Below are positions 1 through 12,618 of a stretch of 64,000 bases of DNA, one piece after another. The stretch lies in assembly GCF_036711975.1 (NCBI RefSeq), contig NC_091973.1, positions 5,518,001 through 5,582,000 of the forward strand, written 5' to 3'. The translations under genes and the position numbers were made by a program. The stretch comes from Onthophagus taurus (lineage: Eukaryota > Arthropoda > Insecta > Coleoptera > Scarabaeidae). The notes under the pieces are model-generated. The model ran no database searches, was not told the origin of the DNA, and saw only the letters and a list, made by a program, of their open reading frames with translations. Numbering within the stretch: the first letter of the stretch is position 1; every line of letters starts with the position of its first letter.

Positions 1-3000
1 TAAAGTACGACTGTCATTTACACATTTATTAACACACACGATGATAAAAGGGAATCAAAACACAAATATTATTAATAATTCTTCGATATTAGAAGTAATT
101 TTTAGACCACGAAATTACAAATCAATTTTAATACTTGTAAATGGTTTTATACAGAGTACAAAATAGCTCTTCTTTATAAACAAGTTGTATGATAACGATA
201 AAATCGTATAACGTGGTTTCCTGAAGATAGAACTAACACGCCGAAATCGGTAGAAACTGAAAAACATAAATAACATCTTTCATCGTTAAAGTACGACTAT
301 CATTTACACATTCATTAACACACGCGATGATAAAAGGGAATCAAAACACAAATATTATTAATTATTGTTCGATATTAGAAGTAATTTTTAGACCACGAAA
401 TTACAAATCAATTTTAATACTTGTAAATGATGATATACAGAGTACAAAATATCGCTTCTTTATAAACAAGTTGTATGATAAAGATAAAATCGTATAACGT
501 GGTTTCCTGAAGATAGAATTAACACGCCGAAACCGGTAGAAACTGAAAAACATAAATAAAATCTTTCATCGTTAAAGTACGACTATCATTTACACATTCA
601 TTAACACACACGATGATAAAAGGGAATGAAAACACAAATATTATTAATTATTGTTCGATATTAGAAGTAATTTTTAGACCACGAAATTACAAATCAATTT
701 TAATACTTGTAAATGATGATATACAAAGTACAAAATATCGCTTTTTTATAAACAAGTTGTATGATGAAGATAAAATCGTATAACGTGGTTTCCTGAAGAT
801 AGAATTAACACGCCGAAACCGGTAGAAACTGAAAAACATAAATAAAATCCTTCATCGTTAAAGTACGACTATCATTTACACATTCATTAACACACACGAT
901 GATAAAAGGGAATCAAAACATAAATATTATTAATTATTGTTCGATATTAGCAGTAATTTTTTAAGACCACGAAATTACAAATCAATTTTAATACTTGTAA
1001 ATGATGATATACAGAGTACAAAATAGCGCTTCTTTATAAACAAGTTTTATGTTAAAGATAAAATCGGATAACGTGGTTTCCTGAAGATAGAATTAACACG
1101 CCGAAACCGGTAGAAACTGAAAAACATAAATAAAATCATTCATTGTTAAAGTACGACTGTCATTTACACATTTATTAACACACACGATGATAAAAGGGAA
1201 TCAAAACACAAATATTATTAATAATTCTTCGATATTAGAAGTAATTTTTAGACCACGAAATTACAAATCAATTTTAATACTTGTAAATGATGATATATAG
1301 AGTACAAAATAGCTCTTCTTTATAAACAAGTTGTATGATAAAGATAAAATCGTATAACGTGGTTTCCTGAAGATAGAATTAACACGCCGAAACCGGTAGA
1401 AACTGAAAAACATAAATGAAATCTTTCATCGTTAAAGTACGACTGTCATTTATACATTCATTAACACACATGATGATAAAAGGGAATCAAAACACAAATA
1501 TTATTAATTATTGTTCGATATTAGAAGTAATTTTTAGACCACGAAATTACAAATCAATTTTAATACTTGTAAATGATGATATATAGAGTACAAAATAACT
1601 CCTGTTTATAAACAAGTTGTATGATAAAGATAAAATCGTATAACGTGGTTTCCTGAAGATAGAATTAACACGCCGAAACCGGTAGAAACTGAAAAACATA
1701 AATAAAATCTTTCATCGTTAAAGTACGACTGTCATTTACACATTTATTAACACACACGATGATAAAAAGGAATAAAACCACAAATATTATTAATTATTGT
1801 TCGATATTAGAAGTAATTTTTTAAGACCACGAAATAACAAATCAATTTTAATACTTATAAATGATGATACATAGAGTACAAAATAGCGCTTCTTTATAAA
1901 CAAGTTGTATGATAAAGATAAAATCGTATAACGTGGCTTCCTGAAGATAGAATTAACACGCCGAAACCGGTAGAAATTGAAAAACATAAATAAATCGTTC
2001 ATCGTTAAAGTACGACTGTCATTTACACATTTATTAACACACACGATAATAAAAGGGAATCAAAACACAAATATTATTAATTATTGTTCGATATTAGAAG
2101 TAATTTTTTAAGACCACGAAATTACAAATCAATTTTAATACTTGTAAATGATGATATACAGAGTACAAAATAGCGCTTCTTTATAAACAAGTTGTATGAT
2201 AATGATAAAATCGTATAACGTGGTTTCCTGAAGATAGAATTAACACGCCGAAACCGGTAGAAACTGAAAAACATAAATAAAATCTTTCATCGTTAAAGTA
2301 CGACTGTCATTTACACATTCATTAACACACACGTTGATAAAAGGGAATCAGAACACAAGTATTATTAATTATTGTTCGATATTAGAAGTAATTTTTTAAC
2401 ACCACGAAATTACAAATCAATTTTAATACTTCTAAATGATGATATATAGAGTACAAAATAGCGCTTCTTTATAAACAAGTTGTATGATAAAGATAAAATC
2501 GTATAACGTGGTTTCCTGAAGATAGAATTAACACGCCGAAACCGGTAGAAACTGAAAAATATAAATAAATCTTTCATCGTTAAAGTACGATTGTCATTTA
2601 CACATTCATTAACACATACGATGATAAAAGCGAATCAAAACACAAATATTATTAATTATTGTTCGATATTAGAAGTAATTTTTTAAGACCACGAAATTAC
2701 AAATCAATTTTAATACTTGAAAATGATGATATATAAAGTACAAAATAGCGCTTCTTTATAAACAAGTTGTATGATAAAGATAAAATCGTATAACGTGGTT
2801 TCCTGAAGATAGAATTAACACGCCGAAACCGGTAGAAATTGAAAAACATAAATAAAATCTTTCATCGTTAAAGTACGACTGTCATTTAGACATTTATTAA
2901 CACACACGATGATAAAAGAGAATCAAAACACAAATATTATTAATTATTGTTCAATATTAGAAGTAATTTTTAGACCACGAAATTACAAATCAATTTTAAT

Positions 3001-3160
3001 ACTTGTAAATGAAGATATATAGAGTACAAAATAGCTCTTCTTTATAAACAAGTTGTATGATAAAGATAAAAAGATAATCGTATAACGTGGTTTCCTGAAG
3101 ATAGAATTAACACGCCGAAACCGGTATAAACTGAAAAACATAAATAAACTTTTTCACTAT
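1..3160. repeat. Satellite DNA array, about 286-bp monomer, 11 units
   Basis: Head-to-tail copies begin at about 1, 287, 573, 859, 1147, 1433, 1719, 2006, 2294, 2581 and 2869, so the period is 286-288 bp. Units differ by scattered substitutions and 1-2 base indels, for example a T-run of 5 or 6 before 'agaccacg'. Each unit carries 'gttaaagtacgact', 'cacacgatgataaaaggg' and 'cacgccgaaaccggtag'. The first unit starts at base 1, so the array continues beyond the left edge. The last unit has a short extra 'aaagat' insertion near 3065 and decays at about 3160. No coding potential is conserved between units. It looks like ordinary AT-rich satellite DNA, perhaps heterochromatic (inference). Confidence 0.95.
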
Positions 3161-5881
3161 CATTTACACATTCATTATCTGATTTGTTAGAAAAGGTGTA
3201 TGAATTTTACGATGTAATATTTACCATAACACTTTTAGCCTCAATTAAAAGCCATCCTCGTAACACAAAGGATTCCGAGAAGTAATAAAGTTCTGCTTTT
3301 ACGTTATAGCCCGGCTACCTCATATTTAGCCGTGCTTTATTTCAGTAATATCCGACAACTCCATTAATTATTGTTCTTAATTTTAAAAGCAACAGATTAA
3401 GTTTGTTAAATAAACATCAACAAACTACGAAAGTATTTATTGACACTTTCAAGTTTAATGCTTTATTATTCTTCAAATATTTACTTGTATACTTTTTTAT
3501 TAAAAAATAAATGAAACTGATTATGAATTAAATCATTTAATGCAATGTAATTAAACTCCATTCTCTTAAATCCCCTCATCAATTTGCGGTGGTCATTCAT
3601 ACGTACCAAGTTGAGAGGCAGCGCCAATGATATTAAAGCGGTAACCGGCTATATACATTAACAGCATAAATTAACAGGTCAAAGGAATATTTGTTGCAAA
3701 GTTTAACAGTCTCTAATTCGGTGTTAATATACTCGGTATATTAGTTTATGTGCCTTATCTTGTTTGGCAAATAGAATATAATTTTTAATACGAGCTTAAT
3801 AACCACGGGCAGGCGGAATTTCCATTAAATTTTCCGAGGATTTTTTTACGATTTCCACAAACAGCAGTCTGCTTTAGTATTAAGCAGAGAAATGATTACC
3901 TATTAAAACATAAACCGTTTAATATTTATTAATAAAATTTGAATATAGAAAAAAATGTATCGAATTGGTACTAAAACAGCAGAGATTTAATCTCCGAGTA
4001 AAACTCGGCTCTCGTCACGTACGCCGACGAGGCAAATTGGATTTGATATCTTAATTTACCGGGCAATTTATAAACGTTCGCCCCGGGACGTACGTTGTAA
4101 TTCAATACAGGGTGGATTATGCTAACAAGACGAGGCAAGTTTGCCGACGACGCGAACCGCGGCAAACGATATCCGACGCATTTCGGATTTTGTGGATTTC
4201 ACATGTTTACAAACAGCAAATCCCAAATAATGTAAATGCATCAATATGTTTACGTGGAACTGCTACCAATCAACAAGGTATTATTGTAAGTTCATTAACG
4301 GAAAATAGGATTATTTGCTAATTAGCTATTTGGATTATTCTTGGTATTATTCAGAGGCGATTTTCGATTTAATCTTTTTAGGGGGCCGAATTCCGCGACT
4401 CGATCGGTTCACCACCCGCGAAATTTATCTCCACGCCCGGGACGTAAAATTAACATATAAGACCTATAAGTTAGGCTTACACCGACGCCGAGTACAAAAT
4501 AAGAAAATCGAGGCTATAAACGGCGAGTAATGGCGCGAGCCTTATTCCTCTCCTGCGAGGATTTCGGTCGGCTCTATTAGTTAATTTTCACTTCGCCTTC
4601 CGGTTTTTAATTGATTCCAACCCAGTCCGCGCAAGCGCCCTTAACAATTCCAAGAAATCGATCTGCACTACTCACACCCAAATCTCACACAATTCTCTTT
4701 TCCATTTCTTCCAAAAAAATTTTTATTAAATTTATACATAAACATATTTTTACGACCACATAAACTAAAAAATTAATAACTTTTAACATTTTTAGTTTAT
4801 TAGAAATAGGTAAGTATTTATTTCCCGCGAAATTCGCAAACATTCCATAAATTTTGATTTATAGGATGCTTTAGTGCTATTTCCTAAACAATCTTTTATC
4901 AACCAAGTGATCGTTAAAAAACATTTATAGATTGTATAACATAAAAAAGTTTATCGGTTCGGTCAGATTTAAGTTGGAATATGGATTACTGATAAAATAT
5001 GTAATTGGTTGAGTAAATTATTGAATTATGAATTATGGAAGGAAATATTTGTGATTTTTGTTTTTAGAATTTTAAATTAACGCAAATATTTTATTTTTAT
5101 TATTTTGATGTAATATAAATAGTTAATTATATCACTTACCAATAAAAATAATAAATATTTTTTATTAAGTGTGAACTTTTGCACTTTAATACCCACTTTA
5201 ATACATTAAACATTTATACTCGTGCATTTATAAATAAAACCAGTGCAAGGATAAAATAATAAACAAGCTTCAAACGACATCTATGAATCTCTAGTTGAAT
5301 TATATATTCACAAAAATTCTTTGTTGTTTTAAAATCATATTTAACGACATTCAATGAGTGGGGTTAGAAACATAAATTTTAACCCGTGCGAAGGCCACAG
5401 CCATTCGGGCATGTTTACCTATTTAGAGCAATCCCAGGCAAGAGGCCGAAAGCACGAGATGTTTACCTACTTATCACGATTATTTATTGCTGCACAGATT
5501 GGTGATTAAGATATAGAAGACTTTTTGAAAATACTAGAAAACGCTCCCAGACTCTTTAAAAGCACATTAAACCATATTTTTAGTTTGTTCGGAAATACGG
5601 AGGTATGTACTTCTGCCCGGCGAAAACCGCAAACATACCATAAACTTTGATTTATGAAATATTTTGTAAACTATGCCTTAAAGCATTTAAGCGCATAAAT
5701 GGCCATTAAAAACTATTTCTAGGTTGTATAACCAACAAGAAAAAAAGAAATATAGGAAGATACAAACGATGTAATTGCGAAGATTAAGATCGCCATCACA
5801 TAACCCTCCAAAATTAATACTACTAATATGTGCAAAAACTACTTATACTGGAAATGGAATCAACTAAAACATATATATATA
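3161..5881. other. Gene-free spacer with a diverged internal duplication
   Basis: No ORF here shows a recognisable domain or codon-like pattern. The only structure I see is a diverged direct duplication: about 4805-4960 and about 5595-5740 share 'cgcaaacat.ccataaa.tttgattta' and a following stretch ending near 'gttgtataac'. The rest appears to be unique AT-rich DNA. Confidence 0.5.
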
Positions 5882-7308
5882 CACTGTTGGAAATAATTCA
5901 CGAGCACACCCTGTATAATCTGAACGCGTGTGTCTAGCGCAATAAAATTTGGTATAGAAGTAGTACTAAAGTAGTGTAACTTACTCTCACATGGAGAACG
6001 GCACAACTCTGCTGGGAGGAGAAACATCAATAGCGAGAGTATCCCCCATGAGCTTCGCGTACCATCGCGACACGACTTGGCATGGAGTCTATAAGTCGCT
6101 ATACTGTAGCGAGAGGGATGCCAACCATGCCACCTCAACTCGCCTCCATAGCTCCTCAACGTTAGCCGAGGAAGCCGGATAACGTAGAAGTCTCCAACCA
6201 GTCATGTCCCAAAACATGTTCGATCGGATTCAGATGCGGAATCCGAGCTAGCCATGGAAGCATTCGTATACGGTGCTTCCACAAAGGTCTGTACAACACG
6301 CCCGATATGCTGTCGTACTTTGTCGTGCATGTATAGCAGACCTGGGAGTCGCCGAACGTAGGGAAGCACAACGGACCGCAGCACCTCATCTACGTATCGT
6401 TGACCCGTCATGGTCTGCTATACACGCAGCAGACGTGTACGTCCACCATATGTAATCGCACCCCATACCATAATGGACGGTTGTCGGTGGATAGGGCGCT
6501 CTTGCAGACACTGCTCGAGTAGACGATCATCACGGCTCCGACGAACTAAAATTCGCGCATCACCGGTGCTCAATTCGAATCTTGATTCGTCGGAAAACAA
6601 AATGTCCCTCTACTCGGCAACCTACTAATGCCTAGCGTCGACCCACTCGTGACGTATGCTGCGGTGCTCGGGTGTTACTGGAATCCGCTGCATCGCACGA
6701 CGCGCGCGCCAGTCCACTATCTACCAAACGCCGCCGTACAGTTCGCGTAGTGAGTGCGCCTTCCCCTGCCAGTGGCCAAACAGCTCCAAGTTGCCTTGAG
6801 GAGGACACACACGACGCTAAAGCGCTGAGCACAAGAACGTGATCCTCGAGTGCTGGGAACGCGCAGGGCCCTCCCGGCCGCGGCTGTAGGTACCTATGTC
6901 CTACCTCAGACCATTCTCGCCATGCCCGTTGCACTGCTGATAACGACCGCTCGAGACGACGCGCAATTTCACAGAACGATACACCCTCAATGTGCATACC
7001 CACAAACATTCCTCACTCAAACTCGCTTAAGTAACGCGATCGTCCATCCATTGCGCACAGAGTACGATAACAATGTGGTCCCTCACACCACACTAAAAAC
7101 GACCGGTATTTTCCATCCACTTCGGTCTCCATAGCGACGGAATGCTCCACTTGGAAGGGCGGCTCGGTCAACAATGCCGCGACGAAACAACTCAAAACTC
7201 CCTGAATAAACTCGTCTACAGTAAATCTTTGTGCTCTGCAAATATTATGGATTTATCTTCACGCGTTCAGATTATATAGGGTGTGCTCGTGAATTATTTC
7301 CAACAGTG
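5882..7308 (-). mobile_element. Tc1-like (DD34E-type) DNA transposon with decayed transposase
   Basis: The 1427-bp element has long terminal inverted repeats. The left end starts 'cactgttggaaataattcac' and the right end is its reverse complement; the match continues for about 45 bp and ends in 'gaacgcg'. A TA dinucleotide flanks each end (5880-5881, 7309-7310), as expected of Tc1/mariner. The minus strand keeps pieces of transposase. A helix-turn-helix N-terminus lies at about 7009-6632 (EIARRLERSLSAVQRAWREW). The catalytic core lies at about 6600-6202, with first Asp in FSDESRFEL, second Asp in YMHDKVRQHIGRVVQ, and the Glu region in PHLNPIEHVLG. These pieces fall in different frames, so the gene is frameshifted and dead. 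A deletion derivative with the same ends lies 177 bp to the right. Confidence 0.9.
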
Positions 7309-7485
7309 TATATGTAGATATAGAATTGGAGGGCATAATCAAGAAATTGAATCATATTTTTCAACAATACTGAAACTTTTCTGATCACTTTACTTTTTCA
7401 TGCCGCTATCCAATTCAAACTATATATTCAAACTAATAACACTAAAAGTGCTACTCAGGTATTGCAGAAAATTTGTGAATAAATA

Positions 7486-7948
7486 CACTATTGGAAATAA
7501 TTCACGAGCACACCCTGTATAATCTGAATGCGTGTGTCTAGCGCAATGAAATTTGGTATGGAAGTAGTACTAAAGTAGTGTGACTTATCCTCACATGGAG
7601 AGCGGCGCAACTCTGCTGAGAGGAGATACATCAACAGCGAGAGTATCCCACGTGAGCAGCGCGTACTATCGCTATAAGACGTAGCATACAGTCGATAAGT
7701 CGCTTAAGTAAAGACCGGTATATCCCACCACACTAGAAACAACTGGTATATCCCACCCACTTCAGTTTCCATAGCGACTTAATGTACCACTTGGAAGGGC
7801 GGCTCAGTCAATAATGTCACAACAGAAAAACTCGAAACTCTCTGAATAAACTCGTCTACAGTAAACCTTTATGCCCCGCAAATATTATGGATTTATCTTC
7901 ACGCGTTCAGATTATATAGGGTGTGCTCGTGAATTATTTCCAACAGTG
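7486..7948. mobile_element. Internally deleted derivative (MITE) of the neighbouring Tc1-like element
   Basis: This 463-bp element has the same terminal inverted repeats and subterminal sequence as 5882-7308, including 'gcgtgtgtctagcgcaat' on the left and 'cagattatatagggtgtg' on the right. It is flanked by TA (7484-7485, 7949-7950). The transposase region is missing. It could only have moved using transposase supplied by a full-length relative (inference). Confidence 0.9.
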
Positions 7949-7969
7949 TATTTGCAACATCGCCATATT

Positions 7970-8723
7970 TTTACCTTAGGGTCTTAAACCTTTAGGGTCC
8001 AGCACCACCGTCATACAAGCGGAACTAACTGCTATTAAACTTGCTGCTGACTGCATTGTTGAATACAACAAGCGGGGTAAGTGTTTTACTATTTTTACAG
8101 ACAGTAAACAATCTCTTTTAGCTTTAAGCAGAGTTATTATAACGTCTGCAGTAGTTATGGATTCTCACAAAGCACTGGAGGAGGCCGCGAAATACAATTC
8201 TGTCAGAATCCAGTGGATTAAAGGGCATTCCGGCTCCAAGGGTAATAACCACGCGGACAGGCTAGCCAAACGTGTTGCCAGTAGAGCGCCCTGTGCACTC
8301 ATATCGAGTTAATAAAGCACATTACCCACAAAAAATTTTTAAACGGGTAGGACCGTACCCCGGGCTGTCATCTCGCTAAGGAATTGTTAAAATATCCTTC
8401 AGCCGCAACAGCCCAGTTCTTCGTAGGGCTTCGGTAAAAGTGCCCTTCGCACTGCCACAGGTCTCCTCACGGGACACTGTAAACTAAATAAGCACCTTCA
8501 AAACATGAAGCTTGCTGACTCCCCTCAGAATGAGGACTTTCGGGGAGGAATGGTCAACCACAGATGACATCAGGAATGCACCTCTAGGAGCTGTCCTAGT
8601 CTTTGGTAAATCCTTAGGCTGGTTGATGTGATCAGAGTGTGTAATGGGAGGATGCACAAGAGGCCCAATGGGGCCTAAGTGTGGCGTGCAGTTTTGCATG
8701 CACTCCCCAATCCATACATACAT
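7970..8723 (+). mobile_element. 5'-truncated non-LTR retrotransposon (RNase H and C-terminal tail)
   Basis: The plus strand encodes the end of a LINE ORF2. An RNase H domain at about 7992-8312 has the expected acidic residues and histidine: Glu in AELTAIKLA, Asp in FTDSKQSLLAL, His in WIKGHSGSKG and Asp in NNHADRLAKR. Past a stop at 8310-8312, a frameshifted tail resembles the C-terminus of RNase H-bearing elements of the I/Jockey/R1 group (LLTGHCKLNKHLQNMKLADS, then FGEEWSTTDDIRNAPLGA). The 3' end is a short 'cata' repeat. A perfect 13-bp target-site duplication, acatcgccatatt, lies at 7957-7969 and 8724-8736 and defines both ends. This is a dead 5'-truncated insertion. Confidence 0.9.
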
Positions 8724-8736
8724 ACATCGCCATATT

Positions 8737-9775
8737 AAGCAGATGAAATAAAATTGTTAAATAGCATAAAAATAAAACAAAATATTAGTTTATATATATA
8801 TATTTAATATTGTCAACGTGAAATAATGATTTTTAATAAGAAAACATCTAAAAATAAATTATACAAGAGATTACTTAACGAAATTCTAATTGACTACACG
8901 ATTACGGAAAGGGAAACAATCAGGAAAGGAAACGTAGAGTAGTCACAACCATGACTGATCGAGTGTTTCATTTCGATTCATTACAGCAGGAGTCCGTTTC
9001 GTTAAATGTATAAGCTGAGCTCGTCCACTATGTTCTTTACTATTTTTTTTTTAATATGAAAGTCTACTTTAAACGGTTCACACACATTATGTATTTTATT
9101 TTCACCGTTCCGACAAATAATTTTGGCTGAAATATATCATTTTCTTTAAATATTTTCGTTTATTGCTACAGAATTGAATCGTTCCACCGCTTTCGCTTTG
9201 TTATATTGACTAACTTGCAACGCACTATGGCCCGCACTTTTCGATGCTTCGAAGAAACAAGTTTTAATTTGTCGCCTCTTTTTATGTTTTATGTACACAC
9301 GCTTTTTTTAATAAATTTTAACAACAAATTTTGTACACAACAACAATAGTTTAAATATCGATAATTTCAACAGATATGTACGAATTTTATCAAGTTTCCT
9401 TTCGTCGTCTTATCAAAGAATTTATTTAACAATATCACTAACAAAACTACACCGTGTGATTTTTTAATGTGGTTGATTTTAGTAATTTGTATTATTTTAT
9501 CATTGTTTTTTTTAATATATATAAAACTTGTTTCTTGCGCTAACGCTAGATATTTAAAGAGAGTATAGAACAACACCTAAATGAAAGAAAGAGCTAGGTC
9601 GAGGAACATCTGTAAAAATCTTCACTATCTAATCGAACATTGTGCAACGCAGTTTCTTGTGCAGTACACTTACGGTTATGCTAGTCAGTACTACAAATGG
9701 CTGATCTACAAATCTGGTCCTATACCATTTTTGTCGGTCAGTCTTTACTCTTCTGCGCTAATTAATTTAATTCGT
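8737..9775. other. Spacer, including the likely 3' UTR of gamma-syntrophin
   Basis: I see no gene here. On the minus strand a canonical AATAAA (tttatt at 9421-9426) lies about 350 bp past the syntrophin stop and could be its polyadenylation signal. The remainder is AT-rich and unremarkable. Confidence 0.4.
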
Positions 9776-11545
9776 TCACAATACCATCGACGATAAAAAT
9801 CCCGGATCAACCGACGCCACTTTTGCCGTTAAAAACGCGTGCATACAAAACAACAAACTCTGTAAAATCGTACATTCCAATTCCTTCGTTTCAATAGCCC
9901 TCGATTCAATGTCTTGAAAATGCAACTTTAATTTTGATTTGCCATCATCAGAAGAACCGCGCAACTGAGAAAACTTGTATTGCCACACTGGGATTTTTTG
10001 GTCAACTTCATACAATGAGAATCCCAAATTCCAATCTAAAGTTAATCCAGCCGTTTTTCCATTACAACTAACGGTAAATGTTTTATTCTGAAATCATCAT
10101 TTTTTATTGAAACATTTTCATTTTTTCATTTAAAATTTACCCCAAGTTTCATAACTGCAGTACATACTGAGCAGTGCCAAGCATTTTCAATCCTTAACAA
10201 TTCTTGACGCGTTTCCACCGAAAAATAACGGGAATCTTGACCAGAAGTTTGAACCAAAAAACAATGTTGTCGTTCGTCCACATTTTCGGAATCTTTTACA
10301 ACCCTAAACATTGTTTGGTACACTTTGAAAAGGAGAGGACACTTTGTCCAATCACCTATAGTTAACTAAAACAACAATTTTTTTTAAATTAATTATAATT
10401 ATTTTTATATTTACCGGTGGAGTATCAAATAACATTAAATCCGTTCCTTTTAAAGCAAAAAATCTTGGTTTATAATTTTGCCAAGGATGATTATTATTTA
10501 ATACACCTTCATTTACCCATCCCATATATTCTATTCTATCAGATACACTAAAATTTCTATTATAAAGCTTCATCTGTAAATTGGTTAATCCAATTATGTT
10601 GTCAGTAATAAATTTAAGCCACTGCGAAAGAATGGCTGAATCGTCGCAATGAATGATCCCTGTGCTGATTCCATTCAGGCCTCGAACTTCGAAAGCGTTC
10701 GGTCGCAGTTTGTCTGTGCCAAAAATGTACCTCGTCACATAGGCCATCATCAAAGGTAATGTCACCAGGTCTATCCACCGAGTTTGTTGCGCCTCCTGGT
10801 CGAGTTCTGAACAAATTGAACTTGGTCTTGAATTTGTACTCAATGTCAATTTCAAACTATCTTCTGAAGCGTCTTTTTCATCACTATTTCCGCTTCCAGT
10901 ACCGCTGTTGCTATCATTAGTCATTGATGATTCTTTTTCTTCTATTATTTTAATATAAATATTAAATATGTTATTATTATAACTTTGTAATATTTTGTTT
11001 TAAACTTACCTTGTTTTTGTAAGAAAGGGGTAGCTGCTCTATAATGTTTAACAGTTAAAACAACCAGATCACCAGCATTTCTTAAAATATTAACTGCATC
11101 ATCATGAGGACAAGCTGTGATATATTCCCCATTAACTTTGATGATAGCATCGCCTACAAACAACTCCCCAGTCTGATCAGCAGCTTGATGCTTATAGATT
11201 CTTGAAATAAGAATGGGGAGTTTATGCTCAGCGCCACCCTTAATACTTAATCCTAATCCTCCAATTGTTTGCCTTCTAATTTGCACCATCCTCTCCTAAT
11301 TATTTCAAATAATCAATTAAATGATTAAATTAAAATTAATTATTTACCTGTGATGTGGAAGGTTTTGATTCTAAGGGAACTAATTCTTCTTTTTGTAATC
11401 TTAATACTTCCATAGAGAGGTTGAGTCTTACAGGAACTGGTCTGCTTTTTCCGTCACTAACAGCGACCATACCAGTACGAATTTTAAGCTTTTTGTCGAT
11501 TTTCTCTTCAATCGGCGTCGTCATTTTGGTCGCATTTATCCTCAT
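9776..11545 (-). CDS. Syn2: Gamma-syntrophin (Syn2-type), five coding exons, about 515 aa
   Basis: Syntrophins are cytoplasmic adaptors of the dystrophin complex at the membrane. Coding exons on the minus strand: 11545-11348, 11295-11010, 10941-10415, 10365-10141 and 10087-9776. All have GT/AG ends and phases 0, 1, 0, 0, giving 515 codons plus stop. That matches the usual gamma-syntrophin length. The PDZ domain is in exon 2 (residues about 67-155; carboxylate-binding loop GLGLSIKGG). A PH-type region follows in exons 3-4 (RIEYMGWVNEGVL, then KPRFFALKGTDLMLFDTPP, CFLVQTSG). The C-terminal syntrophin-unique domain ends exon 5 (AGLTLDWNLGFSLYEVD). Introns are 49-68 bp. Two in-frame Mets (11545, 11524) compete as start; the second, MTTPIEEK, is also plausible. 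The acceptor of exon 4 at 10365 was chosen because the nearer AG would shift the frame. The gene looks intact. Confidence 0.94.
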
Positions 11546-12618
11546 ATTGGTGTAAATCGTCCTAAGGGCCTCTTTTCCAGAGGACTCTTTGAGGTAATCT
11601 TCTTGTAAAGTCTTCTAACTGTTGGTAAAGCGGCACATTGCAAAAGCCAGCCGCAACGTGATACACTAAGGGACATTAATTACTACACGTAGAGAACGGG
11701 GAGCCATTTTTAAAAGGTCCAAAACAAATGTGTAACAAAATAGAGTGGTTTTGTAGCCAAAGTGGTATTGATGTTTGAATAACTCCCATAAAAGAGCATA
11801 GATGGAACTTTACGACTTCGAAAAGGTTTTCTTATATCATAAATGAATCGATATATTTCGCTAGTCGAGTATAGATGGTGCGAGTAAGTTAAAAATATGA
11901 AGGAAGTGGGGAATATGACGTCATACCGGTCCTGAATTCAACAGAAAGACCTATTTTGATAATTCATATATTCAATATAATTTTTTTAGTCTTAAATAAA
12001 AAGGAGGCACCATCTATGAGTGGTTTGACAAAAAACACCCTGAGGAGCAGAGTAAAACACTTTCGTGTGATCGATCAAACAACTAAAACAGAACATCTTT
12101 TGACAACAGCTAATAGGCAAGATGCTGCAAGGCCTTCATTTTGCTAATTTTTGAACACCTAGGGAATAAGGGGTCTTTCAAATCTTGCTTCAACTGCTGT
12201 GTTATGATGAAAATGTATGCGGCCACGACTTAACTAACACTATGTCCACCTAAATCTGGAATTGCACTACCTTGGCTAAACTTATGCCGTAGAATCAATA
12301 CCATACAAACCTAAAACTGATTTATGCATATTACAACTTCTCGATTGACAGTGACTTTGTCTAAACTCGGAGGCCATAGGATGGAGAAATTATTATTACT
12401 AAAAAAATATTTAAACGAAGCCAAAATGTAAGTTATGGATATAGACACTTTAAAAATAACACTTCTAAACTCTTGGACCAACGTGACATCACACACTGAG
12501 AACGAAGGATAATTGGGAGGGGATCCCGAGCAACTGGGAAAAATATAGAGAACTGAAAATCTTGAAATATACTCGATTGCTATAAAAATTATAATTTACA
12601 AATTAATATTCATTAAAG
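11546..12618. other. Spacer between gamma-syntrophin and HMG-CoA lyase
   Basis: No gene recognised. The right part is probably the 3' UTR of the minus-strand HMG-CoA lyase gene, and the left part holds the promoter and 5' UTR of syntrophin. Short ORFs in both orientations show no domain. Confidence 0.35.

Noticed and set aside
1790-2044. 84-codon ORF within the satellite
   Set aside because: It spans a monomer boundary of a non-coding tandem repeat and is not kept in the other units.
1-3160. Regular repeats as a CRISPR array
   Set aside because: The 286-bp units are directly adjacent with no unique spacers, and the host is an animal.
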